Assembly: GCF_036898825.1 (NCBI RefSeq)
Contig: NZ_JARUND010000001.1
Location: forward strand, 3,286,001 to 3,350,000
Source of the DNA: Streptomyces sp. B21-083
GTDB lineage: Bacteria > Actinomycetota > Actinomycetes > Streptomycetales > Streptomycetaceae
Direction: 5' to 3'
Length of the DNA: 64,000 nucleotides
The notes beneath the pieces are model-generated. The model saw only the letters and a program-made list of their open reading frames with translations, was not told where the DNA came from and ran no database searches. A program made the translations under genes and the position numbers. Below, one piece after another: positions 45,058 through 53,456 of the stretch (within the stretch, counting starts at the first letter, position 1; each line of letters starts with the position of its first letter).

Positions 45058-45176
45058 GGTGCGGACTCCAGGCGACGACGGGGACGGACAGGAACGCGTC
45101 AAGCATAACGGCCCCGAGGACCAGCCCGTCACACCTGAAACCCCCTAACACCCCTTACGGAAGCGGACCCGTTTCA

Positions 45177-45207
45177 GGGGCGCGAGGAACTGCGCGACAA
45201 GCCCCCA
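45177..45207. repeat. Dispersed Streptomyces intergenic repeat, copy B
   Basis: Core GCGAGGAACTGCGCGACAAG, same orientation as copy A, lying upstream of the PHP gene. Confidence 0.65.
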
Positions 45208-45253
45208 CCGACCGGCACCCCGCCACAAACCTCAGACACCCCAAACACACCAG

Positions 45254-45281
45254 CACCCCGCACCCCGCACCCCGCACCCCG
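45254..45281. repeat. Tandem repeat CACCCCG x4
   Basis: Four exact copies of a 7-base unit in the gap before the DUF6758-like gene end. Likely a slippage product; copy number may vary between strains. Confidence 0.85.
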
Positions 45282-45297
45282 CAGAACCACGGGAACG

Positions 45298-45939
45298 CTA
45301 AGGCCGAAGCAACCGGGGCGACAGCGCCCCGCAAGGCACCAGCTCCACCTCGGCCCCCGCGTCCCGCAGATCCGTGAGCACCAGCTCGTCATACATCAGC
45401 AGCCCGGACTGCTCGGGCCACACCACCGCCCACAGCCACAGCCCGAGCGCCTCGCCCGCGAACACCGCACGGTCGTCGGGCCCGCCCGCGACATGCCACA
45501 GCGGAGTGGGCCGCCCAGCCGCCAGCACCTTCGCCTCGGCGGGCTTCTCGACGTTCATGTACGGCCCAGGGTCGGGCCCGTCGATCCCCGCGTACCGCGC
45601 ACCGAGTCCGACGCCGAGTTCCTCGGCGACCAGGATCAGCTCACCCATGCCTCCGAGTGGGCCGGGACCTGTGCAGGCCACCGCCGTCGCACGGCCGCCA
45701 CTGCGGTCGTCGCCCGCGCAGCCCACGCCCGTGAAGAGCCAGCCGACCGGCAGCGGCCACGGCATCCACACGGGCACCTGGGTGCGGTGCACCACGACGC
45801 TGAGGGCCTCGACGCTGGGCGGGATCACAGGCTGCAGCGGATGCACCGTCCCGTGCGCATCGCACTGCCAGGAATCGGCAAAGAGTCCGGGAGCCCTGAC
45901 CCGGCCACCACACTTCGGGCAACTGGGTTCGCCCCTCAT
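45298..45939 (-). CDS. Zinc-ribbon DUF6758-like protein
   Basis: Protein of 213 aa. The N-terminal CPKCGGRV with a later Cys/His pair (WQCDAHG) looks like a small zinc ribbon. The rest has several tryptophan-rich strands and no TM helix. The function is unknown; similar proteins are common in Streptomyces next to PHP and MarC genes. ATG 45939. Confidence 0.75.
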   Translation of the reverse strand: MRGEPSCPKCGGRVRAPGLFADSWQCDAHGTVHPLQPVIPPSVEALSVVVHRTQVPVWMPWPLPVGWLFTGVGCAGDDRSGGRATAVACTGPGPLGGMGELILVAEELGVGLGARYAGIDGPDPGPYMNVEKPAEAKVLAAGRPTPLWHVAGGPDDRAVFAGEALGLWLWAVVWPEQSGLLMYDELVLTDLRDAGAEVELVPCGALSPRLLRP

Positions 45940-46031
45940 AAAGCCCCACGGTCCTCCCCGTCCCTGCTCCCGTCAAGGACGATCACCCGTCCGGAGTGAC
46001 ACGATTTTCCACCCCTTCCACCAGGTGAAAT

Positions 46032-46071
46032 TAGATGTAGCTTGCATTAATTAGCTACTCTAACTTACTAT
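46032..46071 (+). promoter_or_regulatory. Promoter with overlapping operator for the MFS exporter
   Basis: -35 TTGCAT (46042-46047), 18-base spacer, -10 TACTAT (46066-46071). A perfect inverted repeat GTAGCT / AGCTAC with a 10-base gap (about 46037-46058) covers the -35 and spacer. The tract is markedly AT-rich for this genome. It is a typical repressor-controlled efflux promoter; the repressor gene is not next to it. Confidence 0.6.
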
Positions 46072-46128
46072 GTGCATACACCAACGACCCATCCGCGGGT
46101 TGGGCCCGCGAGTCGTGAAGGAGCAGGC

Positions 46129-47442
46129 ATGCACAGCAGCGCAACGAACACCGGAGCGGGAAGCACGGGAGGCCCCGCCGAAGCGGATCCCTTCGACGCG
46201 GGAGCCGGTGGACTCCTCCGGCAGCCGAAGGCCGTCTGGGCGACCGCCGGCGCGTCCGTCGTCGCCTTCATGGGCATCGGCCTCGTCGACCCGATCCTGC
46301 CGTCCATCGCCAAGGGCCTGGACGCCACAGCGGGCCAGGTCTCCCTGCTCTTCACGTCGTACTTCCTGATCACCGCCGTGGCGATGCTGGTCACCGGCTT
46401 CGTGTCCAGCCGGATCGGCGGCAAGAAGACCCTGCTGGTCGGCCTCGCGCTGGTCGTGGTCTTCGCGGGTCTGGCCGGCACCTCGGGCTCGGTCTCCGAA
46501 CTGGTCGGCTTCCGGGCCGGCTGGGGCCTCGGCAACGCGCTCTTCGTCTCGACGGCCCTCGCGGTCATCGTCGGGGCGGCGGCCGGTGGCAGCGCGGCGG
46601 CGATCCTGCTGTACGAATCCGCCCTGGGCCTCGGTATGGCGTGCGGCCCCCTGCTGGGCGCGCTGCTCGGCAACGCCAGTTGGCGCTACCCGTTCTTCGG
46701 CACCGCGTTCCTGATGGCCGTCGGCTTCCTGTGCGTCACGGTGTTCCTGAAGGAACAGCCGAAGCCGGCCCAGAAGACCTCACTGCTCGACCCGATCAAG
46801 GCGCTCAGCCACGGTGGCCTGGCCTCCGCCGCCATCTCGTCCTTCTTCTACAACTACACGTTCTTCACCGTGCTGGCCTTCACCCCGTTCGTGCTCGACA
46901 TGACGCCCTACAGGTCGGGGGCCGTGTTCTTCGCCTGGGGTCTGCTGCTGGCCGTCTCGTCGGTGCTCGTCGCGCCGCGTCTCCAGCGGCGCTTCGGCTC
47001 GCTGACAGTCCTCGGCGGCTCGCTCGTCCTGCTCGCCGTCGACGTACTGGCCCTCGGTTACGGCAGCCACAACGTCGCCGTCGTCTGCACGATCCTGTCC
47101 GGCGCGTTCATCGGCGTGAACAACACCGTCTACACCGAGCTGGCCCTGGGCGTCTCGGACGCGCCGCGCCCGGTGGCGAGCGCCGGTTACAACTTCGTGC
47201 GCTGGTTCGCGGCGGCCGCGGCCCCGTACTTCGCGCCGAAGATCGAGGGGTGGAGCGACATCCACATGCCGTTCGTGGTCGCGGCGGTCACCGCCGTGCT
47301 CGGCGCCGTGGTGGTCGTCGTACGGCGGAAGTCGCTCACCCTCCCCCACTCTCGACTTCGCTCGACCGGGGGGACCCCCATCGCGGAGGAGCTGGAGACC
47401 GCGCACGCGACCGAGGACAGTGTCGCCGTCTTCGCGAGCTAG
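46129..47442 (+). CDS. MFS efflux transporter
   Basis: Protein of 437 aa with twelve TM helices. The motif-A-like loop GFVSSRIGGKK lies between TM2 and TM3. Drug/H+ antiporters of this type export small toxic molecules; the substrate is unknown. ATG 46129 has a GAAGGAG site; the in-frame GTG 46072 would overlap the promoter. The AT-rich operator upstream suggests inducible expression. Confidence 0.88.
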   Translation: MHSSATNTGAGSTGGPAEADPFDAGAGGLLRQPKAVWATAGASVVAFMGIGLVDPILPSIAKGLDATAGQVSLLFTSYFLITAVAMLVTGFVSSRIGGKKTLLVGLALVVVFAGLAGTSGSVSELVGFRAGWGLGNALFVSTALAVIVGAAAGGSAAAILLYESALGLGMACGPLLGALLGNASWRYPFFGTAFLMAVGFLCVTVFLKEQPKPAQKTSLLDPIKALSHGGLASAAISSFFYNYTFFTVLAFTPFVLDMTPYRSGAVFFAWGLLLAVSSVLVAPRLQRRFGSLTVLGGSLVLLAVDVLALGYGSHNVAVVCTILSGAFIGVNNTVYTELALGVSDAPRPVASAGYNFVRWFAAAAAPYFAPKIEGWSDIHMPFVVAAVTAVLGAVVVVVRRKSLTLPHSRLRSTGGTPIAEELETAHATEDSVAVFAS

Positions 47443-47512
47443 GGGCCCGGCCAACTGGCGTTCTGTGGACGCCGGTTGGTGACATCGGTCACTCCGCAGT
47501 CGCGTACGAGGG

Positions 47513-48118
47513 TCAGTCCAGCGGGACGGACCTGCGGGCCGGGTCCCGCAGGTCCGTCCCGTTCGTGAGCCAGCGTTCCTGGAGGGCCTGGGCGCCGTGG
47601 ACGCGCTTCCAGGCGGCCTCGTTCGCGGTCATCGGGAGCAGGGGCAGGAAGCGCACCGGGTCCAGGGGCGCGTCGAGCTCCAGGTCCTCGACCAGGCCGC
47701 CTGGTTCCGCGACCAGGACCGAGGTGAAGGGCGCCCCGGGCCACAGCGGCTCCCCGACGTCGAGCGACGCGCCCGGGGCCACGATCACACCCTCGACCTG
47801 CGGGGAAGCGGCGAGAACCGCGAGGGGGCGCAGCAGCTTGTCGGTGTCGGCGAGGCCGGCCCGGACGGAGATGACCAGTTCGGCGCGCGGGCCCTTCACC
47901 GGGTCGGCGAGCAGCTCGGCGGGGTCGGCCATCGGCTGCGCGGACATGCCGAGGGTGGCGTAGCGGACGATCTCCCCGTCCTCCCCGTCCCGGTCCTGGC
48001 CCGGGAAGCGCAGCACCTCGACGCGATCCGTACCGAGGAAGGTGACCGCGGCGCGCGCGTCCGGTTCGCCCAGCGTCGTACGCAGCCGGGCCTCGACCAG
48101 AGGAAGAACATCAGACAT
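47513..48118 (-). CDS. Suppressor-of-fused (SUFU) domain protein
   Basis: Protein of 201 aa. Segments such as RAELVISVRAG, LPLLPMTANEAAWKR and the C-terminal half match bacterial SUFU-domain proteins, often associated with immunity or protein-interaction roles. No toxin partner is seen nearby. ATG 48118; the upstream MFS gene is convergent. Confidence 0.78.
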   Translation of the reverse strand: MSDVLPLVEARLRTTLGEPDARAAVTFLGTDRVEVLRFPGQDRDGEDGEIVRYATLGMSAQPMADPAELLADPVKGPRAELVISVRAGLADTDKLLRPLAVLAASPQVEGVIVAPGASLDVGEPLWPGAPFTSVLVAEPGGLVEDLELDAPLDPVRFLPLLPMTANEAAWKRVHGAQALQERWLTNGTDLRDPARRSVPLD

Positions 48119-48623
48119 GCGGCGAGCATAGAACTCGTCAGGTACGGGCAAACGCGCACCTTGACAGTTCAGTCGACTGTTACCCTAGGCCGGGTTCGGG
48201 GCAGCACGCAGAAGCGTCGCGATCGAGTCCCGACACCGCTGAAGTTCCCCCTCGGGGGCTCCCCTTGTAGGGGAAAGGATCGTCCCTCACGAGGGACCGG
48301 CCGGAGGAGGTGGGGCTGCAATGGATCGAAGTCATCCGTGCAGTAGCACCCGCTCTTCCGCCCGCTGATGTAGTCACTCCGGCTTATCCGGCTGGCTGTC
48401 ACCTCTCGCATTCGCGTCATCGCGGAAGAGCACTTGGTTTCGTTTTGCCTGATCCATGTGATCTGAGTCAGTTCTGAATCAGTAGCGAAGCTCACCACCG
48501 CGACGGTGCGGTGCTCCCCGCTTTGTGGACGTGCCAAACATCCTCAGTCAGGACGTCCCCATTCCGGGCAGTTCCAGCCGTTGTCGGCGGTCTTTCGTTG
48601 CCTGTAGCGAAGGAACCTGCCAC
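48119..48623 (+). promoter_or_regulatory. 505-base divergent region / corA leader
   Basis: No gene that I can support. It has TTGACA at 48160-48165 with a 10-base palindrome CAGTCGACTG at 48169-48178 next to it, and two short hairpins (CCCC/GGGG around 48262-48278 and GTCCCTC/GAGGGAC around 48283-48298). If TTGACA serves corA, the leader would be over 400 bases. A magnesium-sensing RNA is conceivable, but I recognise no known riboswitch core. Confidence 0.3.
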
Positions 48624-49748
48624 ATGTCGATGATCCACAGCCTGCGTGCCGCCGTCCGCCCGTCCCGTCCCTCCCTGCGCAAGGACGGCGGCACCTACGA
48701 CACCACCCGCGACCCCTCGACCCCCTCCGCCGTCGTCGACTGCGCCGTCTACCGCGACGGCGCCCGGGTCGACAACCCGAACCCCTCGAAGGGGCTCACC
48801 CCGCACGAGGCGATGCGCAAGGTGCGCCGCGACGGCGGCTTCGTGTGGATCGGTCTGCACGAGCCGACGGAGGCGGAGTTCTCCGGTATCGCCAGCGAGT
48901 TCGGGCTGCACCCGCTCGCCGTCGAGGACGCGATCCAGGCCCACCAGCGGCCCAAGCTGGAGCGGTACGACGACACGCTCTTCACCGTCTTCAAGACCAT
49001 CCACTACATCGACCACACCGAACTCACCGCGAGCAGTGAGGTCGTGGAGACCGGCGAGGTGATGTGCTTCACCGGGCGGGACTTCTTCATCACCGTCCGG
49101 CACGGCGGCCAGGGTTCCCTGCGCGCGCTGCGCCACCGCCTCCAGGACGACCCCGAGCTGCTCGCCAAGGGCCCCTCCGCCGTGCTGCACGCCATCGCCG
49201 ACCATGTCGTCGACGGCTATGTCGCGGTCGCGGACGCCATGCAGGACGACATCGACGAGGTCGAGACGGAGGTGTTCTCGCCGGGCCGCAAGGGCACTCC
49301 GCGCGGTACGGACGCCGGTCGGATCTACCAGCTCAAGCGTGAGGTCCTGGAGTTCAAGCGCGCCGTGTCGCCGCTCCTGCGGCCCATGCAGCTGCTGAGC
49401 GAGCGCCCGATGCGGCTGATCGACCCGGACATCCAGAAGTACTTCCGCGACGTCGCCGACCATCTCGCGCGCGTGCAGGAGCAGGTGATCGGCTTCGACG
49501 AGCTGCTCAACTCGATCCTCCAGGCCAACCTCGCCCAGGCGTCCGTCGCGCAGAACGAGGACATGCGGAAGATCACGTCCTGGGCGGCGATCATCGCCGT
49601 ACCGACGATGGTGTGCGGCGTCTACGGCATGAACTTCGACTACATGCCGGAACTGCACTGGAAGTTCGGCTACCCCGTGGTCATGACGGCCATGATCGGC
49701 ATGTGTGTGGGCATCCACCGCACGCTGAAGCGCAACGGCTGGCTGTGA
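48624..49748 (+). CDS. corA: CorA-family Mg2+/Co2+ channel
   Basis: Protein of 374 aa. A large soluble N-terminal domain is followed by two C-terminal TM helices. The selectivity motif GMN is at about 335-337 (VYGMNFDYMPEL) and the C-terminus is basic. It forms a homopentameric channel in the cytoplasmic membrane. ATG 48624 has GAAGGAA upstream. The long leader may be regulatory. Confidence 0.93.
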   Translation: MSMIHSLRAAVRPSRPSLRKDGGTYDTTRDPSTPSAVVDCAVYRDGARVDNPNPSKGLTPHEAMRKVRRDGGFVWIGLHEPTEAEFSGIASEFGLHPLAVEDAIQAHQRPKLERYDDTLFTVFKTIHYIDHTELTASSEVVETGEVMCFTGRDFFITVRHGGQGSLRALRHRLQDDPELLAKGPSAVLHAIADHVVDGYVAVADAMQDDIDEVETEVFSPGRKGTPRGTDAGRIYQLKREVLEFKRAVSPLLRPMQLLSERPMRLIDPDIQKYFRDVADHLARVQEQVIGFDELLNSILQANLAQASVAQNEDMRKITSWAAIIAVPTMVCGVYGMNFDYMPELHWKFGYPVVMTAMIGMCVGIHRTLKRNGWL

Positions 49749-49790
49749 CGGCGAGCCGCGTCATCGGAGGGCATCGCTACCCTTCTGCCC

Positions 49791-50342
49791 ATGACTGACA
49801 CGCTGCTCGACCGGGCCCTCGTCGAGGAGGCCACCAAGAAGTCCGGCCTCATCTGGGTCAAGGGCAACGGTGTGCCCGCGCTGCACGTCGCGGGCCACGG
49901 CATCCCGGCCCGTGCGATGTGGCACGTCTGGCACGAGGGCGCGGCCGTCCTGGTCGGCGACGGGCCCGGCGAGCAGCCGCTGCCCGGCCTGATCGAGGGG
50001 GCCGACGCGGAGGTCACCGTCCGCAGCAAGGACAAGGGCGGGCGGCTCCTCACCTGGCCGGCGACGGTCGAGGAGCTGGCCCCGCACTCCCCGGAGTGGG
50101 AGGCCGCGGTCGCCGAGCTGAAGGGGAAGCGGCTGAACGCGCCGGACGGCGAGGCCATGCCGGACCGGTGGGCGCGTGAATGCCGGGTGGTGCGGTTGGT
50201 TCCGCGCGCCGGGGAGACGCCCCCTCTGCCGGAGGGCTCGCTGTCGGTGCCGCCGCTGCCGAGCGCGGCTACTACGCGGGAGCCGATCCCTGCGGGGTTG
50301 CCGCGGCTGCTGTTCAAGAGGCGTAGGCGGTCTGCGGGGTGA
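49791..50342 (+). CDS. Conserved hypothetical protein, possibly PNPOx-like fold
   Basis: Protein of 183 aa. The pattern (LIWVKGNGVPALHVAGHG, MWHVWHEGAAVLVGDGPGEQ) resembles the split-barrel of flavin-reductase/PNPOx proteins, but no cofactor motif is clear. ATG 49791 is 42 bases after corA and may be in its transcript. The C-terminus is basic and Pro-rich. Confidence 0.65.
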   Translation: MTDTLLDRALVEEATKKSGLIWVKGNGVPALHVAGHGIPARAMWHVWHEGAAVLVGDGPGEQPLPGLIEGADAEVTVRSKDKGGRLLTWPATVEELAPHSPEWEAAVAELKGKRLNAPDGEAMPDRWARECRVVRLVPRAGETPPLPEGSLSVPPLPSAATTREPIPAGLPRLLFKRRRRSAG

Positions 50343-50366
50343 GTTCTTTGCTGCGGGCCCGGTGGG

Positions 50367-50404
50367 GGCTGGTCGCGCAGTTCCCCGCGCCCCTTAAGGG
50401 GCGC
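50367..50404. repeat. Dispersed Streptomyces intergenic repeat, copy C (inverted)
   Basis: Reverse-complement copy: GGTCGCGCAGTTCCCCGCGC followed by CCCTTAAGGGGCGC, the latter a short palindrome. It lies between two convergent genes. Confidence 0.65.
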
Positions 50405-50452
50405 GCTCTGCCGCGCCGGAGTTCAACGGGCCCCTCTTGGCCGCCCTCCCTC

Positions 50453-51211
50453 TCAGGACGTCGGTAGTTGTTGACCGTAGTCGACCGTCTCGTCCTTCGA
50501 CGGTTCCTCCAGGGGGAAGTCCTTGCCCCAGTCGCTCAGCAGCAGGGTGCCCGCGCCGCCCGCGCGGACGAGGCGCAGCGGGTAGGGGGATCCCTCCAGG
50601 GAGACGTCCAGGGTGCCGCCTGAGCCGTCGTCGCCGGTGATGCGGATCGTGCGGACGCCCGACTGCTTGTGGTGGCCGTCCGTGGCGAGGCTGCCGTGCA
50701 GGGTGAGCAGGCCGTCCAGGAGCACGTCCTTGTCGGTGAACCCGCTGAACTTCTTGTACGAGGGGTCGCCCGTCGGCACCTTCACGAACAGGCCGCCAAG
50801 CTTCTGGGCGGCTGCCGCGTCCGACTCGCTGTCCTCGGCCTTGCCGGTGCTCTCATGGCTCCAGAACGCGGCGTCGGCCTTCAGGAACAGGTGCTCCCCG
50901 ACCCGCAGCAGCCGGAACGTCGCCCCCTTCGCGGTGACCGAGCCGGTGCCGCCGTCGCCCTTGAGGCGCATGTCGAGGGTGTAGGTGGTCCCGCTGGTCA
51001 CCACGGTCCCGGAGAGCCGTACGGCGTCGGAGGAAGCGGCCGCCGTACGCGTCTTGGTCTGGATGGTGCCGGCCGCGAGTTTGCCGACCCCGTTGGTGCC
51101 CTCGTCAGGGTCGGCGCCGCATCCCGTCAGCCCTGTCCCCGTCACGAGCAGGGCGCACATCGCGCTCACCAGTCCGGCGCTGCGGGTACGGCCACGGGGA
51201 ATCGCAGACAC
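50453..51211 (-). CDS. LppX/LprG-like lipoprotein
   Basis: Protein of 252 aa with a signal peptide and lipobox LTGC. The mature domain has the alternating beta pattern of LppX_LprAFG carriers (VRLSGTVVTSGTTYTLDMRLKG, GVRTIRITGDD). Mycobacterial members carry triacylated lipids to the envelope; here a lipid-binding role is inferred. GTG 51211 was chosen for the AGAGG site and the clean signal peptide; the open frame starts at 51310. Confidence 0.82.
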   Translation of the reverse strand: MSAIPRGRTRSAGLVSAMCALLVTGTGLTGCGADPDEGTNGVGKLAAGTIQTKTRTAAASSDAVRLSGTVVTSGTTYTLDMRLKGDGGTGSVTAKGATFRLLRVGEHLFLKADAAFWSHESTGKAEDSESDAAAAQKLGGLFVKVPTGDPSYKKFSGFTDKDVLLDGLLTLHGSLATDGHHKQSGVRTIRITGDDGSGGTLDVSLEGSPYPLRLVRAGGAGTLLLSDWGKDFPLEEPSKDETVDYGQQLPTS

Positions 51212-51426
51212 AGGTGGGGCTGCCTCTCGTACGGGTGTCCTGAGGGGTGTGGACGGCAGCGTACCGGTGCCGTCGGCCCCCTGCGGAGCCAGTCCGTCCG
51301 GACCCCCCACCAGGGCGCGGCGGAACGGGACGGGCTAGCCTGAAGCGCACCCGAGCAGGCAATTCGGTACCCCTGGACGCAATCCGACGCGCTCCCCGCA
51401 GCGCACCCCGAGGCAGGAGGCGTGGC

Positions 51427-52806
51427 ATGGCTGCAGGCTCGCCCCGTGTCTTCGTCTCGCACCTCGCCGGTATGGCCGTCTTCGACCCGAACGGCGACCA
51501 GGTGGGCCGGGTGCGCGACCTCGTCGCGATGCTGCGCGTGGGCCGCCGTCCGCCCCGGCTCCTCGGCCTCGTCGTCGAACTCACCACCCGGCGCCGTGTC
51601 TTCATCCCCATGACCCGCGTCACCGGCATCGAGTCCGGCCAGGTCATCACGACGGGCGTGCTGAACGTCCGGCGCTTCGAACAGCGCCCCACCGAGCGCC
51701 TCGTCCTCGGTGAACTCCTCGACCGGCGCGTCATCCTCGGCGAGACCGGCGAGGAGGTCACGGTCCTGGATGTGGCGGTACGACAGCTGCCGGCCCGGCG
51801 CGACTGGGAGATCGAGCGGGTGTTCGTACGGAAGAAGGGCCGCGGCGGTGCCTTCCGGCGCAGCAACGGCGAGACGCTGACCGTCGACTGGTCCGCCGTC
51901 ACCGGCTTCTCCCTGGAGGAGGACGGACAGGGCGCCGAGAGCCTCCTCGCCACCTTCGAGCAGCTGCGCCCCGCCGACCTCGCGAACGTCCTGCACCACC
52001 TCTCGCCCAAGCGGCGCGCGGAGGTGGCCGCCGCCCTCGACGACGACCGGCTGGCCGACGTACTCGAAGAGCTGCCCGAGGACGACCAGATCGAGATCCT
52101 CGGCAAGCTCAAGGAGGAGCGCGCCGCCGACGTCCTGGAGGCGATGGACCCGGACGACGCCGCCGACCTGCTCGGCGAACTGCCCGAGGAGGACAAGGAG
52201 CGGCTGCTGAGCCTGATGCAGCCCGCCGACGCCGCCGACATGCGCCGGCTGATGGCCTACCGGGAGGACACGGCGGGCGGTCTGATGACGACCGAGCCGA
52301 TCGTGCTGCGCCCCGACGCGACCGTCGCGGACGCGCTGGCCCGGATCCGCGAGCCCGACCTCTCCCCCGCGCTCGCCGCCCAGGTGTACGTGTGCCGTCC
52401 GCCGGACGAGACGCCGACGGGCAAGTACCTGGGCGCCGTCCACTTCCAGCGGCTGCTGCGTGACCCGCCGTACACGCTGGTCGGCTCCCTCGTCGACGAC
52501 GACCTGCAACCGCTCTCCCCGGACGCCGAACTGCCGGTCGTCGCCGGTTTCTTCGCGACGTACGACATGGTGGCGGCGCCGGTGGTCGACGAGAGCGGGT
52601 CGCTGCTGGGCGCGGTGACCGTGGACGACGTCCTCGACCACATGCTGCCCGAGGACTGGCGGGAGACGGAGTTCCACCTCGACGAGACCGGGACCGGGAC
52701 CGGGACCGGGAACGACAGCGAGCGTGAGGGCGAAGGCGAGAACGAGGTCGACGCCGAGAGGGAGATCGACGCCGAGGCCTGGGAAGCGGGTGACCATGAC
52801 TCCTGA
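51427..52806 (+). CDS. MgtE-N / CBS-domain protein without channel helices
   Basis: Protein of 459 aa. An N-terminal PRC-barrel-like part (1-150) is followed by the MgtE N domain with helical repeats (FEQLRPADLANVLHHL, LEELPEDDQIEIL, MDPDDAADLLGEL; about 175-285), then a pair of CBS domains (about 290-420). The MgtE transmembrane channel is absent, so this is a soluble Mg2+/nucleotide sensor-like protein. Near the C-terminus a tandem ACCGGG repeat encodes a GTGTGTG run and an acidic tail. ATG 51427 follows GCAGGAGG. It overlaps the DUF1003 gene. Confidence 0.88.
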   Translation: MAAGSPRVFVSHLAGMAVFDPNGDQVGRVRDLVAMLRVGRRPPRLLGLVVELTTRRRVFIPMTRVTGIESGQVITTGVLNVRRFEQRPTERLVLGELLDRRVILGETGEEVTVLDVAVRQLPARRDWEIERVFVRKKGRGGAFRRSNGETLTVDWSAVTGFSLEEDGQGAESLLATFEQLRPADLANVLHHLSPKRRAEVAAALDDDRLADVLEELPEDDQIEILGKLKEERAADVLEAMDPDDAADLLGELPEEDKERLLSLMQPADAADMRRLMAYREDTAGGLMTTEPIVLRPDATVADALARIREPDLSPALAAQVYVCRPPDETPTGKYLGAVHFQRLLRDPPYTLVGSLVDDDLQPLSPDAELPVVAGFFATYDMVAAPVVDESGSLLGAVTVDDVLDHMLPEDWRETEFHLDETGTGTGTGNDSEREGEGENEVDAEREIDAEAWEAGDHDS

Positions 52807-53413
52807 GCGCGAGGCGGGCGCCCGCGAGCGCGCGGCCACCGGCGCCACGGCGGCCTCCCGCCCCCGGGTGCGACTCGACCAGCCGCGTGCGCCCCGGCGG
52901 CGGCTGCTGCCCGAGTACGACCCGGAGGCCTTCGGACGCATGTCCGAACGCATCGCGCGTTTCCTCGGCACCGGACGGTTCATCGTCTGGATGACGGTCG
53001 TCATCATCCTGTGGGTGGTGTGGAACGTGAGCGCGCCGGCCGACCTGCGCTTCGACCACTACCCGTTCATCTTCCTGACGCTGATGCTGTCGCTCCAGGC
53101 GTCCTACGCGGCCCCGCTGATCCTGCTCGCACAGAACCGGCAGGACGACCGCGACCGGGTCAACCTCGAACAGGACCGCAAGCAGAACGAGCGGTCGATC
53201 GCCGACACGGAGTACCTGACCCGCGAGATCGCCTCGCTGCGCGCCGGGCTCGGCGAGGTCGCGACGCGGGACTGGATCCGTTCCGAGCTCCAGGACCTCG
53301 TCAAGGAGCTGGAGGACCGGTACGCGGAACGGCACCAGGACGGGCACCACTCCGACAAACCCGACGCATTCCCGGCAGAACGGCCTCGGGGGCGTGACGC
53401 AGAAGACCGGTGA
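52796..53413 (+). CDS. DUF1003 membrane protein
   Basis: Protein of 205 aa with two TM helices (about 62-80 and 90-112), the family sequence FIVWMTVVIILWVVWN and YPFIFLTLMLSLQASYAAPLILLAQNRQ, and a long C-terminal coiled-coil (about 118-180). Function unknown; it is consistently found after MgtE-N/CBS genes. The start overlaps the preceding stop by 11 bases; GTG 52790 is an alternative. Confidence 0.88.
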   Translation: MTPEREAGARERAATGATAASRPRVRLDQPRAPRRRLLPEYDPEAFGRMSERIARFLGTGRFIVWMTVVIILWVVWNVSAPADLRFDHYPFIFLTLMLSLQASYAAPLILLAQNRQDDRDRVNLEQDRKQNERSIADTEYLTREIASLRAGLGEVATRDWIRSELQDLVKELEDRYAERHQDGHHSDKPDAFPAERPRGRDAEDR

Positions 53414-53456
53414 CGGGCTTTCCGGAGGCGGTGTTCGGCCCCGTACCATCGGGGTC

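Noticed and set aside
45254..45281. CACCCCG repeats as a CRISPR array
   Set aside because: Direct 7-base repeats with no spacers and no cas genes; simple slippage repeat.
47513..48118. SUFU protein as an immunity partner of a nearby toxin
   Set aside because: No polymorphic toxin or effector gene was found next to it.
48169..48380. A tRNA-like or small-RNA gene in the corA leader
   Set aside because: No cloverleaf, anticodon or T-loop pattern could be formed; only short hairpins.
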